Source: Candidatus Poseidoniales archaeon
Lineage (GTDB): Archaea > Thermoplasmatota > Poseidoniia > Poseidoniales > Poseidoniaceae
Direction: 5' to 3'
Assembly: GCA_012270265.1 (NCBI GenBank)
Contig: JAAXIR010000172.1
Span: 1 to 14,963, forward strand
Length of the DNA stretch: 14,963 nucleotides
Both the position numbers and the translations under genes were made by a program. Shown here in pieces: positions 14,406-14,963 of the stretch (the first letter of the stretch is position 1; each line of letters opens with the position of its first letter). The notes below the pieces were generated by a model. That model saw nothing but the letters and a program-made list of their open reading frames with translations. It did no database searches and was not told the origin of the DNA.

Positions 14406-14963
14406 ATGCCTCGTGTACTCATCATTGGTACAGGCATTGCTGGACTCTTTGCAGCCTTACGTCTTGCGAATGAAGGTTTTGAAGTTGAGATCATTACCAA
14501 GCAGCGACCAAAGGATTCCTCGACCAATTGGGCACAGGGAGGTATTGCAGCGATTCTTGACAAAACCAATCTCCAAGAAATCGACGGTCACATCAAGGAT
14601 ACGCTCGATGCAGGCGACGGCTTGTGCGACGAGGATGTTGTTCGTATGGTCGTTGAAGAGGCAGGTGAACGAATCTTGGATTTGCTTTCCATCGGCGTTG
14701 AGTTTGAGCGAAACAAGGATGGAGCGTTCCAACTGGCACAAGAAGGCGGGCATTCTTCAAGACGTATCTTGCATGCAAAAGACGCTACTGGGAGAGAGAT
14801 TGAACGAGCACTTACAACAGCTGCACGAGAACACGATCGAATCACAATGCGCCCCAACACGCTTGCAATCGACCTTATACAACGACAACACAAATCACCG
14901 AACATGGGAGTTTGTGGAGTTTGGGCCCTCTATCAAGACACGAATCAAGTCAAGACCATCGTT
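14406..14963 (+). CDS. nadB: L-aspartate oxidase, N-terminal part (3' end outside window)
   Basis: NadB oxidises L-aspartate to iminoaspartate with FAD; NadA then forms quinolinate, the precursor of NAD. The frame is open to the window edge, showing 186 residues out of roughly 500. The FAD-binding Rossmann motif is IIGTGIAGL (6-14). The flavin segment SSTNWAQGGIAA lies at 38-49, DTLDAGDGLCD at 66-76, and the family's active-site stretch EGGHSSRRILHAKDATG begins at 114. These separate it from the related succinate dehydrogenase flavoprotein, which has a different form of these segments. ATG 14406 gives the compact MPRVLIIG start; an in-frame ATG at 14394 is an alternative, and neither has a clear Shine-Dalgarno. 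It diverges from the membrane protein gene, with 83 bp between the two preferred starts. nadA and nadC are not in the window. Confidence 0.93.
   Translation, partial: MPRVLIIGTGIAGLFAALRLANEGFEVEIITKQRPKDSSTNWAQGGIAAILDKTNLQEIDGHIKDTLDAGDGLCDEDVVRMVVEEAGERILDLLSIGVEFERNKDGAFQLAQEGGHSSRRILHAKDATGREIERALTTAAREHDRITMRPNTLAIDLIQRQHKSPNMGVCGVWALYQDTNQVKTIV

Overview
The window looks like chromosomal DNA of a euryarchaeon, most likely a planktonic Thermoplasmata-related lineage such as Marine Group II (Poseidoniales). Seen directly: archaeal information-processing genes (Orc1/Cdc6, ribosomal protein S6e, aIF2 gamma, a PIN-domain protein next to aIF2 gamma), archaeal TATA-like boxes placed for leaderless or short-leader transcripts, and GGAGGTGA-type Shine-Dalgarno sequences inside operons. 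The lineage name is an inference from gene content and the bacterial-type (class II) HMG-CoA reductase. Coding density is very high. I see no rRNA, tRNA, CRISPR array or mobile element, and no gene-free stretch over 300 bases.

Layout. (1) 1-2700, plus strand: the 3' end of orc1/cdc6, then rps6e, eif2g and a PIN-domain gene, which is a known archaeal translation cluster. (2) 2701-3227: an AT-rich regulatory region with a spaced inverted repeat and a TATA box, driving a small winged-helix regulator. (3) 3214-6264, minus strand: a compact operon of an AAA-type ATPase with a long acidic linker, a winged-helix ORF in the same reading frame just behind the ATPase stop codon, a beta-propeller protein and a DUF357 protein. 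(4) 6265-6480: a divergent control region with six TTAACG boxes arranged almost symmetrically around a 14-bp palindrome, plus one outlying copy. (5) 6481-7776, plus strand: class II HMG-CoA reductase. (6) 7777-13440, minus strand: smc-scpA-scpB, the complete SMC condensin operon, with a pair of palindromes just upstream of smc. (7) 13564-14322, minus strand: a four-helix membrane protein with a C-terminal four-cysteine zinc motif. (8) 14406-end, plus strand: the 5' part of nadB (L-aspartate oxidase).

How the genes fit together. The window mixes chromosome maintenance (orc1/cdc6, smc-scpAB), translation initiation (S6e, aIF2 gamma) and core metabolism (mevalonate pathway for archaeal lipids; NAD synthesis). 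The least explained part is the ATPase / winged-helix / propeller / DUF357 operon. Its first two ORFs lie in one frame separated only by a TGA, so they may be one interrupted or read-through protein. The TTAACG array lies between this operon and HMG-CoA reductase and is the strongest non-coding signal in the window.
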